Part shown: positions 28,454-37,512 of the stretch, one piece after another | Position numbering within the stretch: the stretch's first letter is position 1 | How the letters are laid out: each line of letters starts with the position of its first letter | Source of the DNA: Dokdonia sp. 4H-3-7-5 | GTDB lineage: Bacteria > Bacteroidota > Bacteroidia > Flavobacteriales > Flavobacteriaceae | Direction of reading: 5' to 3' | DNA: 64,000 nt | Assembly: GCF_000212355.1 (NCBI RefSeq) | Contig: NC_015496.1 | Coordinates: 62,001-126,000 of the forward strand | The notes under the pieces: model-generated | The model's database searches: none | What the model was told of the DNA's origin: nothing | Seen by the model: only the letters and a program-made list of their open reading frames with translations | Position numbers and translations under genes: made by a program

Positions 28454-29430
28454 TTTAGTAAGTCGTTACTTGCAAAAGCACTCGCTCCTACCCCTTTACT
28501 CTTTACATCTACTTCTCTTATTAAGGAGATACAAGCACTTACTTTTTTCATAGGGTAATTGCGACCTGCAGTAATATATTCCTCTACAAAAAAAGGCGAG
28601 ACACCCAGTGCTCTTGCTACCGTAGTCTTATCCTTTTGAGGAAGCCCGTGATATTTGAGAATACTCGCAAACAAACTAAACAACTGGCTCACTGTTAAGA
28701 CCAGCGGATTATCCTTAGGATTCTGTGTAAAGTATTGTGCAATCCGCTGTGCCTTCACAATATCCTTCTCTGAGATTGCTTTACGTAACTCAAAAATATT
28801 GAAGTCCTTACTGATCCCGATATTCTCTTCTATGGCTTGTGGTGTAATCTCGCTTCCTTTAGGAAGAATAAGCATCAACTTATTGAGCTCATTAATTACT
28901 TTCCCTAAGTCATTCCCTAGATAGTCTACTAGAATTTGTGCCGCTTTAGGTTGGATATGGTATCCCTCATCTATAAGCACACGACGCAACCAGTCGCCTA
29001 CTTGGTTTTCATAAAGTTTCTTACTTTCATAATGAACTCCGTATTCCTTTAGGGCTTTTGCGAGTCCTTTACGTTTGTCAAGCTTCTTATACTTATATGC
29101 CACCACAAGCACCGTTGTAGGTTGTGGGTTTTTCACATAATCTGCTAGCTTCTCAATCTGGCGCGAGAGATCTTGCGCTTCCTTTACAATTACCACCTGG
29201 CGTTCTGCCATCATAGGATAGCGCTTTGCGTTACTCACAATATCTTCTATGGTAACGTCACGACCATAAAGCACCACTTGATTGAAGCCTTTTTCAGCTT
29301 CATCGAGTAGATTATGCTCTATATAATCTGAAATTTGATCTATAAAATAAGGCTCTTCCCCACTTAAAAAGTAAATGGGTTTTATGATTCCTTTTTTAAT
29401 GTCTTCAACTATGTTTTTTGCGTGCTTCAC
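28426..29430 (-). CDS. holA: DNA polymerase III subunit delta
   Basis: 334 residues from a GTG at 29430 (VKHAKNIVEDIKKGIIKPIY), a normal HolA length; the Met at 29592 would run through the divergent gene and is rejected. HolA features are IKPIYFLSGEEPYFIDQISDYIE at the start, VVIVKEAQDLS, and the domain III helices near LKYHGLPQKDKTTVARALGVSPFFVEEY. Delta opens the beta clamp within the clamp loader. It is divergent from the HsdR-N-like gene with only 36 bp between start codons. Confidence 0.93.
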   Translation of the reverse strand: MKHAKNIVEDIKKGIIKPIYFLSGEEPYFIDQISDYIEHNLLDEAEKGFNQVVLYGRDVTIEDIVSNAKRYPMMAERQVVIVKEAQDLSRQIEKLADYVKNPQPTTVLVVAYKYKKLDKRKGLAKALKEYGVHYESKKLYENQVGDWLRRVLIDEGYHIQPKAAQILVDYLGNDLGKVINELNKLMLILPKGSEITPQAIEENIGISKDFNIFELRKAISEKDIVKAQRIAQYFTQNPKDNPLVLTVSQLFSLFASILKYHGLPQKDKTTVARALGVSPFFVEEYITAGRNYPMKKVSACISLIREVDVKSKGVGASAFASNDLLKELLVKIMN

Positions 29431-29466
29431 CTTTGGGTTTTCCTGCAGAACTCGTACTATTGTGGT

Positions 29467-29922
29467 ATGCAACAACTCTCTTTTCCTGCATACTCTTTCA
29501 GACTCAAAAGTAGCGAAAACAAACGGTATATTTTTGACGTCATTCGTAAAAAGTTCTTGGTACTCACTCCCGAAGAATGGGTGCGACAACATATATTACA
29601 ATGGCTCCTGACTGAAAAAGGATATCCGCTAAGCCTTATCAATGTTGAGAAAGAAATTAAAGTAGGCAATACGCGCAAACGTTATGATATTGTCATTTTT
29701 AATAAAGATGGCTCCCTCCTACTTATTGTAGAGTGTAAAGCTCCGGCTATAAAAATTACCCAAGAAACCTTTGATCAGATAGCCCGTTATAATTTGCAAT
29801 TACAAGCAGATTACTTGATGGTGAGCAACGGACTTTCACATTATTATTGCCAAGTAGACACAGTAGCAGAGCGTTATGACTTCTTGCGATCACTACCAGA
29901 TTATGAGCGAGAAGTAAAATAA
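29467..29922 (+). CDS. Stand-alone type I restriction HsdR N-terminal nuclease-fold protein
   Basis: 151 residues from the Met in MQQLSFPAYSFRLK; the longer frame from 29422 overlaps the holA start. The PD-(D/E)XK-like core is RKRYDIVIFNKDGSLLLIVECKAP (D-x8-13-E-x-K) near residues 75-98, with TPEEWVRQHILQWLL before it, the usual layout of the HsdR N-terminal family. No helicase or methylase follows, so this is not a full restriction system. It sits next to holA, a pairing I recall from other Bacteroidota, hinting at a housekeeping DNA role. Confidence 0.82.
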   Translation: MQQLSFPAYSFRLKSSENKRYIFDVIRKKFLVLTPEEWVRQHILQWLLTEKGYPLSLINVEKEIKVGNTRKRYDIVIFNKDGSLLLIVECKAPAIKITQETFDQIARYNLQLQADYLMVSNGLSHYYCQVDTVAERYDFLRSLPDYEREVK

Positions 29923-29924
29923 GT

Positions 29925-29941
29925 ACGCTTTCGCGAAAGCG
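29925..29941. repeat. Palindromic repeat copy 9
   Basis: Perfect core, 3 bp after the stop of the HsdR-N-like gene and about 30 bp before the GT2 start. Confidence 0.95.
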
Positions 29942-29970
29942 GAATCCCATAAAAAGCTTTTATTTGCAGC

Positions 29971-30975
29971 GTGAAAACAGCCATCGTCATCTTAAACTGG
30001 AACGGAAAAGAACTACTTGAACGATTCCTTCCCACTATAATTGAGCATAGCACAGACCTCGCTAGTATTTATGTAGCCGATAATGCAAGTACAGATAACT
30101 CTGTAGGTTATGTAAAAGAACACTTCCCTAGCGTTCACATTATAAAGAATGCTATAAATGGCGGTTATGCAAAGGGCTATAATGACGCACTTAAGACTAT
30201 AAAGGCAGATATTTATGTACTCCTTAATAGTGATGTGCAAGTGACTAAGGGCTGGCTAACACCTATGATTGCTCTTTTTGACGACCCTAGGGTGTCTGCA
30301 GCGCAACCTAAAATTAAAGATTTAAAAAAACCTTCACACTTTGAATATGCAGGTGCGGCTGGAGGTTTTCTTGATAAGTTAGGATATCCATATTGTAGAG
30401 GTAGACTTTTTGACACTTGCGAGGAAGATACAGGACAATACGATACTACTATAGAAGTACAATGGGCAAGTGGTGCTTGTCTCTTTGTGAGAGCATCTAC
30501 CTTCTGGGAAGTGGGAGCACTAGATGAAATATTCTTTGCTCATCAGGAAGAAATAGATCTATGCTGGCGCATTAAAAACAAGGGATATCGTGTACTCGCT
30601 TGTGGTGATAGCGAAGTGTATCATCTAGGCGGAGCTACACTACCCTCTGCAAACCCAAAGAAGACATTTTATAACTTTAGAAATACGCTTTTTAATATTG
30701 TAAAGAATATTAAGGGGTTTAAAGCGATATTTATCATATTTTCAAGACTTGTGCTTGATGGTATTGCGGCACTAAAGTTTCTATTATCTGGGCAGCCTAA
30801 GCATCTTTTGGCTATATTGAAGGCTCATTTAAGTTTCTATTTACACTTACCTGCGCTATTAGAAAGACGCTTTCATCTAGTATCCTCTAGACGTTATGCC
30901 GGTACAACCTCTATTATATGGAGTTATTTTGTGCAGAAAAAGCACACATATAAGAACTTAAGTAACAAACCATAA
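29971..30975 (+). CDS. Glycosyltransferase family 2
   Basis: 334 residues, GTG start at 29971. GT-A fold motifs are KTAIVILNWNGKELLERF, YVADNASTDNSVGYV, and LLNSDVQVTKGW (the D-x-D-like metal site), then EEIDLCWRIKNKGYRV (the E-D/W-R acceptor block). A C-terminal hydrophobic stretch (AIFIIFSRLVLDGIAALKFLL) suggests membrane association. Rhamnosyl- or similar transferases with this form act in cell-surface polysaccharide synthesis; the sugar is unknown. Confidence 0.9.
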   Translation: MKTAIVILNWNGKELLERFLPTIIEHSTDLASIYVADNASTDNSVGYVKEHFPSVHIIKNAINGGYAKGYNDALKTIKADIYVLLNSDVQVTKGWLTPMIALFDDPRVSAAQPKIKDLKKPSHFEYAGAAGGFLDKLGYPYCRGRLFDTCEEDTGQYDTTIEVQWASGACLFVRASTFWEVGALDEIFFAHQEEIDLCWRIKNKGYRVLACGDSEVYHLGGATLPSANPKKTFYNFRNTLFNIVKNIKGFKAIFIIFSRLVLDGIAALKFLLSGQPKHLLAILKAHLSFYLHLPALLERRFHLVSSRRYAGTTSIIWSYFVQKKHTYKNLSNKP

Positions 30976-31047
30976 ATTACTGTTAACAAGTATCTATGGC
31001 ATTGCCGTTTTAGTACATTTATCACAAATTTAAAAGTTACACAAACT

Positions 31048-31929
31048 ATGAAACGATTATTGATTGCTGGTATTACCAGTGCCCTATTACTTACTTCTTG
31101 CGTTTCTAAGAAAGAATATGCTGCGCTTGAAGCAAGACAACAAGAAACTCAAGATCTTCTAAACTCTGCTACGGTAAAGTTAAATTCTTGTCTAGAAGAA
31201 AAAGCAAGTGCCACTACTCGTGTGAAGTCATTAGAAGAGCGCATTGCTGAAATGAGAAAAGACAAAAATGAACTTATACAAAGTTCTAAAGACCTTACGA
31301 TGCTTACAAAGCAAGGAGCGTCTAACTTAGAAAAGTCACTAGAGAGCTTAAAAGAAAAAGACCTTAAGATTAACCGTCTTCAAGATGCCCTTACTAAAAA
31401 GGATAGTGTAACACTTGCACTAGTTACAAGCCTTAAGAAAGAAGTAGGTATCAACGATACAGATATTGAAATCAATGTTGAGAAAGGTGTGGTATTTATA
31501 TCACTTTCTGATAAAGTATTATTTAAGAGCGGAAGCTATAATATTACTTCAAGAGCAGAAGAGATCTTAGGAAAGGTTGCTACTGTAATTAATGGTAAGC
31601 CTAACTTTGAAGCACTTGTAGAAGGTCATACAGATAACGTTCCTTATAATAAAGGAGGTGTTCTTATAGACAACTGGGATTTAAGTGCAAAAAGAGCAAC
31701 TGCTATCGTAAGAAAGCTCGTAGACCTAGGAGCAAATCCTGCACAGCTTATTGCTGCTGGACGTAGCGAGTTTGTTCCTCTAGTAGATAACAGTACTGCA
31801 GAAAACAGATCTACAAACCGTAGAACGAAGATATATGTACTTCCTAAGATTGATCAATTTTATGATATGATTGAACAAGAAATGAAGAACATGTCTGGAG
31901 AGGATGTAGAGGTTGAAGAAGGAAACTAA
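31048..31929 (+). CDS. OmpA-family lipoprotein with coiled coil
   Basis: 293 residues. Lipoprotein leader MKRLLIAGITSALLLTSC, a heptad-rich coiled coil (about residues 25-120), then an OmpA C-terminal domain with FEALVEGHTDNVPYNKG and NRSTNRRTKIYVLPK, which bind peptidoglycan diaminopimelate through conserved Asp and Arg. It tethers the outer membrane to the cell wall. Followed by a strong terminator, so it is monocistronic or last in its unit. Confidence 0.92.
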   Translation: MKRLLIAGITSALLLTSCVSKKEYAALEARQQETQDLLNSATVKLNSCLEEKASATTRVKSLEERIAEMRKDKNELIQSSKDLTMLTKQGASNLEKSLESLKEKDLKINRLQDALTKKDSVTLALVTSLKKEVGINDTDIEINVEKGVVFISLSDKVLFKSGSYNITSRAEEILGKVATVINGKPNFEALVEGHTDNVPYNKGGVLIDNWDLSAKRATAIVRKLVDLGANPAQLIAAGRSEFVPLVDNSTAENRSTNRRTKIYVLPKIDQFYDMIEQEMKNMSGEDVEVEEGN

Positions 31930-31954
31930 GAATCTCATTAGAACTCTTACAGAG

Positions 31955-31987
31955 AAAAGCGACTATCGGCAAGATAGTCGCTTTTTT
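31955..31987 (+). terminator. Rho-independent terminator after the OmpA lipoprotein
   Basis: AAAAGCGACTATC / GATAGTCGCTTTT form a 13-bp stem with a 5-nt loop, followed by a run of T; 26 bp after the stop codon. Confidence 0.9.
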
Positions 31988-32110
31988 CGTTTAAAGACAC
32001 AAAAGAGATTCTCAAACTATGTTCTTGAACGTCAAAATCATCGCTTAAAGACACAAATTATACGTTTAAATGTTAAAATTTAGTGTACTTGGTCGATTAT
32101 CGTCTTAAAT
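31988..32110. repeat. Short direct repeats upstream of the LRR gene
   Basis: TTAAAGACACAAA occurs twice exactly (31991-32003 and 32045-32057), each preceded by CGT or CGC. Two shorter relatives, CGTTTAAATG (32063) and CGTCTTAAATG (32101), follow before the LRR gene. They could be transcription-factor sites; no function is known. Confidence 0.5.
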
Positions 32111-32171
32111 GTGCGGTTCATAGATGTTTTCACAATACTTTAGTTCTATCGCAAATTAATACAGACCAATT

Positions 32172-32930
32172 ATGAAGAATTTTACACTAATTATCTTAGC
32201 TCTTTTCTGCTCATCAATACTTGTTGCAGGAATTTCTCCAAAGGAGAAGCAGGCTCTTGTAGACTTATACAATAGCACTAACGGAAATGAGTGGACAAGT
32301 TCTTGGGATCTTTCTCAAACTCCAGAAAACTGGATGGGTGTGACGATCATCAGTGATAAGGTGTTTGCTATAAGCCTTAAGGACAATAATCTTACGGGTA
32401 CGCTCCCAGCAAGTATTGGTAACCTTACAGGTCTTAAAATATTAAATCTGCACAAAAATAACTTAGAAGGAACAATACCAGCTTCTTTAGGTTCTATTAA
32501 GGGTCTTAAAACAATCAACTTATCTTTAAACAAACTTGAAGGGAATATCCCTAATGAGATCCTTGCGATGGGAAGTTTAGAGTATTTAGATCTTTTCTTT
32601 AATAACTTAAGTGGAGAATTACAAAGCGATCTTTCAGGATTGAAAAATTTAAAAAGACTAAGTCTTGCAAACAACGACTTTAGAGGACAGTTACCTGCAG
32701 CGATAGTATCATTAGAAAAACTTACAGACCTACAAATTAGTAGTAACAACTTTTCAGGTAAGTTACCAAAAGGTCTATCATCATTACCACAATTAAAGAA
32801 GCTTAACCTTTTTGATAATAACTTTACAGGTGAGTTTCCTACACAGCTTAATGCTCTTAACTTAGATGAGCTTACGTACAACAACAACAACTTTACAGAA
32901 ACTGCTACCCTACTTGCGGCTGGCGAATAA
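32172..32930 (+). CDS. Secreted leucine-rich-repeat protein
   Basis: 252 residues. A signal peptide ends near VAGISP, then a plant-LRR-like N-cap (EKQALVDLYNSTNGNEW, ENWMGV), then about eight repeats of the 23-24 residue type LxxLxLxxNxLxGxIPxxL from residue 75 to 240. This is the plant-type/SDS22-like LRR common in secreted Bacteroidota proteins, likely a binding scaffold. No T9SS sorting domain or anchor is seen, so location is periplasmic or extracellular by leader only. Monocistronic, bounded by terminators. Confidence 0.88.
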   Translation: MKNFTLIILALFCSSILVAGISPKEKQALVDLYNSTNGNEWTSSWDLSQTPENWMGVTIISDKVFAISLKDNNLTGTLPASIGNLTGLKILNLHKNNLEGTIPASLGSIKGLKTINLSLNKLEGNIPNEILAMGSLEYLDLFFNNLSGELQSDLSGLKNLKRLSLANNDFRGQLPAAIVSLEKLTDLQISSNNFSGKLPKGLSSLPQLKKLNLFDNNFTGEFPTQLNALNLDELTYNNNNFTETATLLAAGE

Positions 32931-32992
32931 GTTACTAGTCTTTAGGTTAGATTAGTAAGTACCCCAAATCTTTAATTAGATTTAGTTAAGAG

Positions 32993-33016
32993 CCTCTCCC
33001 TTTGGAGAGGTTTTTT
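32993..33016 (+). terminator. Rho-independent terminator after the LRR gene
   Basis: CCTCTCC / GGAGAGG stem with a 4-nt loop followed by six T; 62 bp after the LRR stop. Confidence 0.9.
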
Positions 33017-33030
33017 AATAGGTATACGTT

Positions 33031-33648
33031 TTATAATTCTGGGCTACCTTTTCCTTCTCTTATAAGGATAGGCTCATCACCCGTAAGGTCAATTACGGTA
33101 GAAGGAATATTACCTCCATAACCACCATCAACTATTACGTCAACACGGTTCTGCCATTTCTCAAAGATGAGTTCTGGATCTGTGGTGTATTCTATCACCT
33201 CATCTTCATCATAGATGGACGTAGAGATAATAGGATTACCCAGTGCTCTTACGATGGCTCTTGTAATCTCGTTATCTGGTACACGTATTCCTACTTCCTT
33301 TTTCTTTTTAAACACACTAGGCAAGTTATTGTTACCTGGTAATATAAAGGTATAAGGTCCTGGTAGTGCTCTTTTAAGTATTTTAAACGTCTGCGTATCT
33401 ATTTGTTTCACATAATCTGAGAGATTACTTAGATCTTCACATACAAAGGAGAAGTTGGCCTTAGCTAGCTTTACTCCTTTTATCTGTGCTACGCGTTCTA
33501 GCGCTTTGGTATTTGTAATATCGCAGCCTAATGCATACACGGTATCACTTGGATAAATGATAAGTCCGCCGTTTTTTAGGATTTTTACGATTTCCTGTAA
33601 GTCCCTGGGGTTTGGATTTTCTTCGTAGAGTTTTATAAACTTTGACAT
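33031..33648 (-). CDS. Sua5/YciO/YrdC family protein (threonylcarbamoyl-AMP synthase-like)
   Basis: 205 residues from MSKFIKLYEENPNPRDL; an upstream Met at 33681 is unsupported. The family signature is GGLIIYPSDTVYALGCDITN near residue 27, with KGVKLAKANFSFVCEDLS and a conserved GIRVPDNEITRAI block. Sua5/TsaC condenses L-Thr, bicarbonate and ATP to threonylcarbamoyl-AMP for t6A in tRNA. The YciO branch looks alike and has no proven role, so the assignment to TsaC is not certain. Confidence 0.85.
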   Translation of the reverse strand: MSKFIKLYEENPNPRDLQEIVKILKNGGLIIYPSDTVYALGCDITNTKALERVAQIKGVKLAKANFSFVCEDLSNLSDYVKQIDTQTFKILKRALPGPYTFILPGNNNLPSVFKKKKEVGIRVPDNEITRAIVRALGNPIISTSIYDEDEVIEYTTDPELIFEKWQNRVDVIVDGGYGGNIPSTVIDLTGDEPILIREGKGSPEL

Positions 33649-33695
33649 GGCTGTATTTTTTTGTGAATGTACGAGTAACAATTAATATGATAATC

Positions 33696-33713
33696 ACGCT
33701 TTCGCGAAAGCGT
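33696..33713. repeat. Palindromic repeat copy 10
   Basis: Perfect ACGCTTTCGCGAAAGCGT in the 72-bp gap between the DUF2945 gene stop and the Sua5 start. Confidence 0.95.
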
Positions 33714-33720
33714 AACTTCC

Positions 33721-33933
33721 CTAATCTACGCGCTCTACTTCATCCTCAAGTTTGAGTACTTTATCTCCATCTTCTTGCTCGATATACAATGCTTTATTGC
33801 CTGACTCTCCATTGCGAGTGACTTCGCTACCTTTGATAGTTTTGGTTACTTTCTCTGTAAAAGTTTCGGTTACTTTTCCTTCTGCGGTACCGTTACCCCA
33901 CTTCCACTGTACTTTTGTTCCTTCTTTGATCAT
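33721..33933 (-). CDS. DUF2945 small TUDOR-like protein
   Basis: 70 residues. KVQWKWGNGTAEGKVTETF, KGSEVTRNGESGNKALYI and the acidic DGDKVLKLEDEV end match the small hypervirulence-associated TUDOR (DUF2945) family. These are cytoplasmic SH3-like barrels with no proven function. Start MIKEGTKV is unambiguous. The gene is on its own, 8 bp from a palindrome copy. Confidence 0.85.
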   Translation of the reverse strand: MIKEGTKVQWKWGNGTAEGKVTETFTEKVTKTIKGSEVTRNGESGNKALYIEQEDGDKVLKLEDEVERVD

Positions 33934-34038
33934 AACTTTTTTATTTAAAGTTACTTATAAGCTTAAAATATCTCGCAGAAACTAACGCAACCTTAACATA
34001 AAAGTAAAATCTGTGCGTTATACCTTAAAATTATCTTA

Positions 34039-34938
34039 ATGAAACTACTATATATCCTATGCTTACTGGCTACAATGAGCTGGAGCTGCTCAGATAGTGA
34101 CGAGACTACCACAGATGTTATTACACCTGACACGGAGATGGAAGAAGCTGTTGCACTCGAGGCGCTTACCCTTACAGATGTCCCTTACGGTAATGATCCT
34201 GCGCAGGTATACGACATCTATTTACCTGCAGGACGTAGTGCTGCCAAAACCAAGATGATTATCCTCATACACGGTGGTGGCTGGACAGAGGGAGATAAGG
34301 AGAATGTATCTGCTTTTATAAATCTAGTGCAATCACAACATCCAGATTATGGCGTGGTAAATATGAATTACGTGCTGGCAGATCCGCCAGCGATACCGGC
34401 ATTTCCTAATCAGTTTCTGGATGTGCAGGCAGTTATTAATCAGCTGAATGATACGAGTAGCGAGTTGCAATTTAATAATGAGTATGCTTTTATAGGACTT
34501 AGTGCTGGCGCACATATTGCGATGATGTATGACTATACCTATGATGTGGACGACCAAGTAAAATTTGTAGCCAACATAGTAGGTCCTGCAGATTTTACAG
34601 ATCCCTTTTATGCAGACGGCCCAGGTTTTGAAATCTACATAGCCGCACTTACTGATGAAACCGCCTATCCTGAGGATGCAAATTACAGCGAACTATTAAG
34701 CCCTGCCAAAGTAGTCACTGCAAGCGCTAGCCCTACCCTTCAGTTTTACGGAGATCAAGATCCGCTGGTGCCGCTTACTAATGGTCAGCGACTAGATACG
34801 GCGCTTTCTAATGCTGGTGTTCCGCACATCTTTACCATTTATGAAGGTGGTCACGGAGATTGGGATGCAACGAGCTACCTTGATGTACAGCAGAAAATAG
34901 GCGCATACATCGACCTCTACTTACCTATAGAAGATTAA
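34039..34938 (+). CDS. Alpha/beta-hydrolase lipoprotein (carboxylesterase-like)
   Basis: 299 residues. The leader MKLLYILCLLATMSWSC has a lipobox Cys, and an acidic linker (SDSDETTTDVITPDTEMEE) follows. The hydrolase core has the oxyanion motif HGGGWTEGDKEN near residue 79, the nucleophile elbow GLSAGAHIAM near residue 155, an Asp in GDQDPLVPL and a His in EGGHGDWD. Acyl ester or sugar-ester substrate unknown. It is unusually GC-rich against its neighbours, though the codons look native. Confidence 0.87.
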   Translation: MKLLYILCLLATMSWSCSDSDETTTDVITPDTEMEEAVALEALTLTDVPYGNDPAQVYDIYLPAGRSAAKTKMIILIHGGGWTEGDKENVSAFINLVQSQHPDYGVVNMNYVLADPPAIPAFPNQFLDVQAVINQLNDTSSELQFNNEYAFIGLSAGAHIAMMYDYTYDVDDQVKFVANIVGPADFTDPFYADGPGFEIYIAALTDETAYPEDANYSELLSPAKVVTASASPTLQFYGDQDPLVPLTNGQRLDTALSNAGVPHIFTIYEGGHGDWDATSYLDVQQKIGAYIDLYLPIED

Positions 34939-34984
34939 GTCATATTACTAAACAATATGACGAGATAGAAGGTGTTCCTGTATA

Positions 34985-35000
34985 GCTTTCGCGAAAGCGT
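34985..35000. repeat. Palindromic repeat copy 11
   Basis: Perfect GCTTTCGCGAAAGC core between two convergent genes, just before a shared terminator hairpin. Confidence 0.95.
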
Positions 35001-35016
35001 ATTTATCACCATAAAA

Positions 35017-35047
35017 AAATGCTGACATCTTGTGGACGTCAGCATTT
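35017..35047. terminator. Bidirectional terminator between the hydrolase and UvrD genes
   Basis: AAATGCTGAC / GTCAGCATTT stem with an 11-nt loop, flanked by A-rich and T-rich sides; it serves both converging genes. Confidence 0.8.
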
Positions 35048-35073
35048 GTATTTTATATCAGCTTGTGTGCGTA

Positions 35074-37410
35074 CTAGCTTACGATTTCAAGTTTGGCAAA
35101 ACGTAGTAACAACTTTTTGAGACCACCGTTTTCAAAATTAATTTCTGCTTTTTGATCTTGGCCTTTCCCTTCTAGTCCTACCACAATCCCTTTACCAAAA
35201 CGGATATGCTTTACCACCGTACCCGCTTCTAGTGCTCCCGCGAGTGAAGAGACAGGCTCATCACCGCTAGTAGGTCTTATCTTGCGCAACTTACGTAGCT
35301 GGTCTTGTGATGGATTACCCACTCTAGGTGGCGTACCACTCACCGGCTTCTTTAATCGTAATTTACTTTTATCTACCTCGCCATACTCATCTATATCCAT
35401 GAGTGACTTATAGCGGTTTCTCATCATAGGCGTCTGGTAATCCAGATACTTATCATCTATTTCCTCTATAAAACGGCTAGGCTCTGCATCTACCAGTTTA
35501 CCCCAGCGATATCTAGACTCTGTATAGGTAAGGTATGCCTGCTTTTCTGCTCTTGTAAGTGCCACATAAAACAAGCGGCGCTCCTCCTCTAGCTCACTAC
35601 GCGTGCTCATACTCATACCAGAAGGAAAGAGATCTTCCTCCATACCCACGATGTATACAAATGGAAACTCAAGTCCCTTTGCTAGGTGGATGGTCATAAG
35701 CGCCACGCGGTCATCATCACCCGTATCATTATCCATACTTGTGGCAAGTGCCACATCTTCTAGGAACTCTGCAAGCGATCCTGTAGTATCTGCTAGCTCC
35801 TTTTGCTCCTCTACAAAGTCGCGCATACCGTTGAGCAGCTCCTCTATATTTTCTATACGAGCAACACCCTCTGGAGTTCCATCCTTTTTAAGTTCTTGTA
35901 AGAGTCCTGTTTTCTTTGCTACCTTTTCTGCCACGGTAAAGGCATCACTTTGCTCATTAAGAATCTGGAAACTCTTAATCATCGTTACAAAGTTCTTAAG
36001 CTTAGTCTGTGTACCACGATTTATATTCATCGAGGGACCCAGCTGCTCGATCTTCTCCATCACCTCAAACATAGAACGCCCGTAGTGTTTTGCCGCCACC
36101 GTAAGCTTGTCTATGGTCGTACCGCCTATTCCTCTTGCAGGATAGTTAATCACACGTTTAAGTGCTTCCTCATCTTTTGGGTTAATAAGCACGCGCAGGT
36201 AGCCCAGCACATCCTTAATCTCCTTACGTTGATAGAAGGATAACCCTCCATAAATACGGTATGGGATATCTCGCTTGCGCAAGGCATCCTCCATCGCACG
36301 TGACTGTGCGTTTGTTCTATATAAAATCGCAAAATCTCCATTCATGAGCTGGTGATTCATTCTATTTTCAAAAATAGAACTCGCCACATAGCGTCCCTCC
36401 TCACCATCTGTAGGAGAGCGGTGCACGATAATCTCACCACCATCTGGGTTTGCGGTCCATACTGTTTTATCCAGTCTGGTTTTGTTTTTTTCTATCACAC
36501 TGTTTGCCGCCTCCACTATCACTTTTGAGGAGCGGTAATTCTGCTCTAGGCGGTACATTGCTACATTCTCATAATCCTTCTGGAAGTTCAAAATGTTATT
36601 AATGTTTGCCCCACGGAAGGCGTAGATACTCTGCGAGTCATCTCCCACTACACAGATATTCTGAAACTTATCAGACAGTGCCTTTACAATAAGATACTGG
36701 CTATGGTTAGTATCTTGATACTCATCTACCAATATATATTTAAAACGATTCTGGTATTTATTAAGTACCTCTGGAAAACGGTTAAGCAACTCATTTGTGC
36801 GTAGCAGTAAATCATCAAAGTCCATCGCTCCTGCCTTAAAACAGCGATCTACATACTCTGCATAAATCTCCCCCATACGCGGGCGTTTTGCCATCGCATC
36901 TGCCTCTACCAGCTCAGGATCATTTTGATACGCACGTACCGTAATCAAGCTGTTTTTAAAAGAAGAAATACGGTTTTGAATCTGCTTATACTTATAGATA
37001 TCCTTATCCAGCTGCAGCTCCTTGATAATCGCGCTTATTAAACGCTGGGAGTCTTGGGTATCATAAATCGTAAAGTTAGACGGGTACCCTAGCTTATCTG
37101 CCTCAATACGCAAGATTTTGGCAAAAATGGAGTGAAAGGTTCCCATCCATAAATTCTTTGCCTCAGAGCTACCCACAATATCAGAGATACGCTTTTTCAT
37201 CTCACGTGCCGCCTTATTTGTAAAGGTGAGTGATAAGATGTTAAAGGCGTCTACTCCCTGAGACATGAGGTAAGCAATACGTAAGGTAAGCACTCGCGTT
37301 TTACCAGATCCCGCACCTGCAATTACAATTAATGCTCCCTCTTTATGTAGTGTGGGAGCGCGTTGGGCCTCGTTTAAGCCCTCAATATATACTTCTAATT
37401 TTGAATCCAT
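35074..37410 (-). CDS. UvrD/PcrA-type superfamily 1 DNA helicase
   Basis: 778 residues from MDSKLEVYIEGLNEAQR; the longer frame to 37527 runs through a degraded palindrome copy. Helicase motifs are present in order: LNEAQR (Q motif), IVIAGAGSGKTRVLT (Walker A, about residue 30), LTFTNKAAREMKKRI (Ia), YILVDEYQDTN (Walker B), VVGDDSQSIYAFRGA (III), LEQNYRSS (IV), and VALMTIHLAKGLEF plus FYVALTRAEK (V/VI). It unwinds DNA 3'-5' in repair and replication restart. The C-terminus has the Tudor-like PcrA tail (VKHIRFGKGIVVGLEGKG). Confidence 0.95.
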   Translation of the reverse strand: MDSKLEVYIEGLNEAQRAPTLHKEGALIVIAGAGSGKTRVLTLRIAYLMSQGVDAFNILSLTFTNKAAREMKKRISDIVGSSEAKNLWMGTFHSIFAKILRIEADKLGYPSNFTIYDTQDSQRLISAIIKELQLDKDIYKYKQIQNRISSFKNSLITVRAYQNDPELVEADAMAKRPRMGEIYAEYVDRCFKAGAMDFDDLLLRTNELLNRFPEVLNKYQNRFKYILVDEYQDTNHSQYLIVKALSDKFQNICVVGDDSQSIYAFRGANINNILNFQKDYENVAMYRLEQNYRSSKVIVEAANSVIEKNKTRLDKTVWTANPDGGEIIVHRSPTDGEEGRYVASSIFENRMNHQLMNGDFAILYRTNAQSRAMEDALRKRDIPYRIYGGLSFYQRKEIKDVLGYLRVLINPKDEEALKRVINYPARGIGGTTIDKLTVAAKHYGRSMFEVMEKIEQLGPSMNINRGTQTKLKNFVTMIKSFQILNEQSDAFTVAEKVAKKTGLLQELKKDGTPEGVARIENIEELLNGMRDFVEEQKELADTTGSLAEFLEDVALATSMDNDTGDDDRVALMTIHLAKGLEFPFVYIVGMEEDLFPSGMSMSTRSELEEERRLFYVALTRAEKQAYLTYTESRYRWGKLVDAEPSRFIEEIDDKYLDYQTPMMRNRYKSLMDIDEYGEVDKSKLRLKKPVSGTPPRVGNPSQDQLRKLRKIRPTSGDEPVSSLAGALEAGTVVKHIRFGKGIVVGLEGKGQDQKAEINFENGGLKKLLLRFAKLEIVS

Positions 37411-37497
37411 AGCAGGGGTACAAAGTACGGATTGATCACAAGAATTAAAACCACAATCCATGATTTTATAGCTCTTTTGTAAACAATAACAATAGGT

Positions 37498-37512
37498 ACG
37501 CTTTCGCGAAAA
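37498..37512. repeat. Decayed palindromic repeat upstream of the helicase gene
   Basis: ACGCTTTCGCGAAAA keeps the left half and centre of the palindrome but has lost the right arm. Confidence 0.75.

Noticed and set aside
29467-29922. Complete type I restriction-modification system
   Set aside because: Only an HsdR N-terminal-like domain is present; no helicase part, methylase or specificity subunit nearby.
32315-32890. 191-codon minus-strand frame inside the LRR gene
   Set aside because: It is antisense to the leucine-rich repeats and its Leu/Ser pattern is explained by them.
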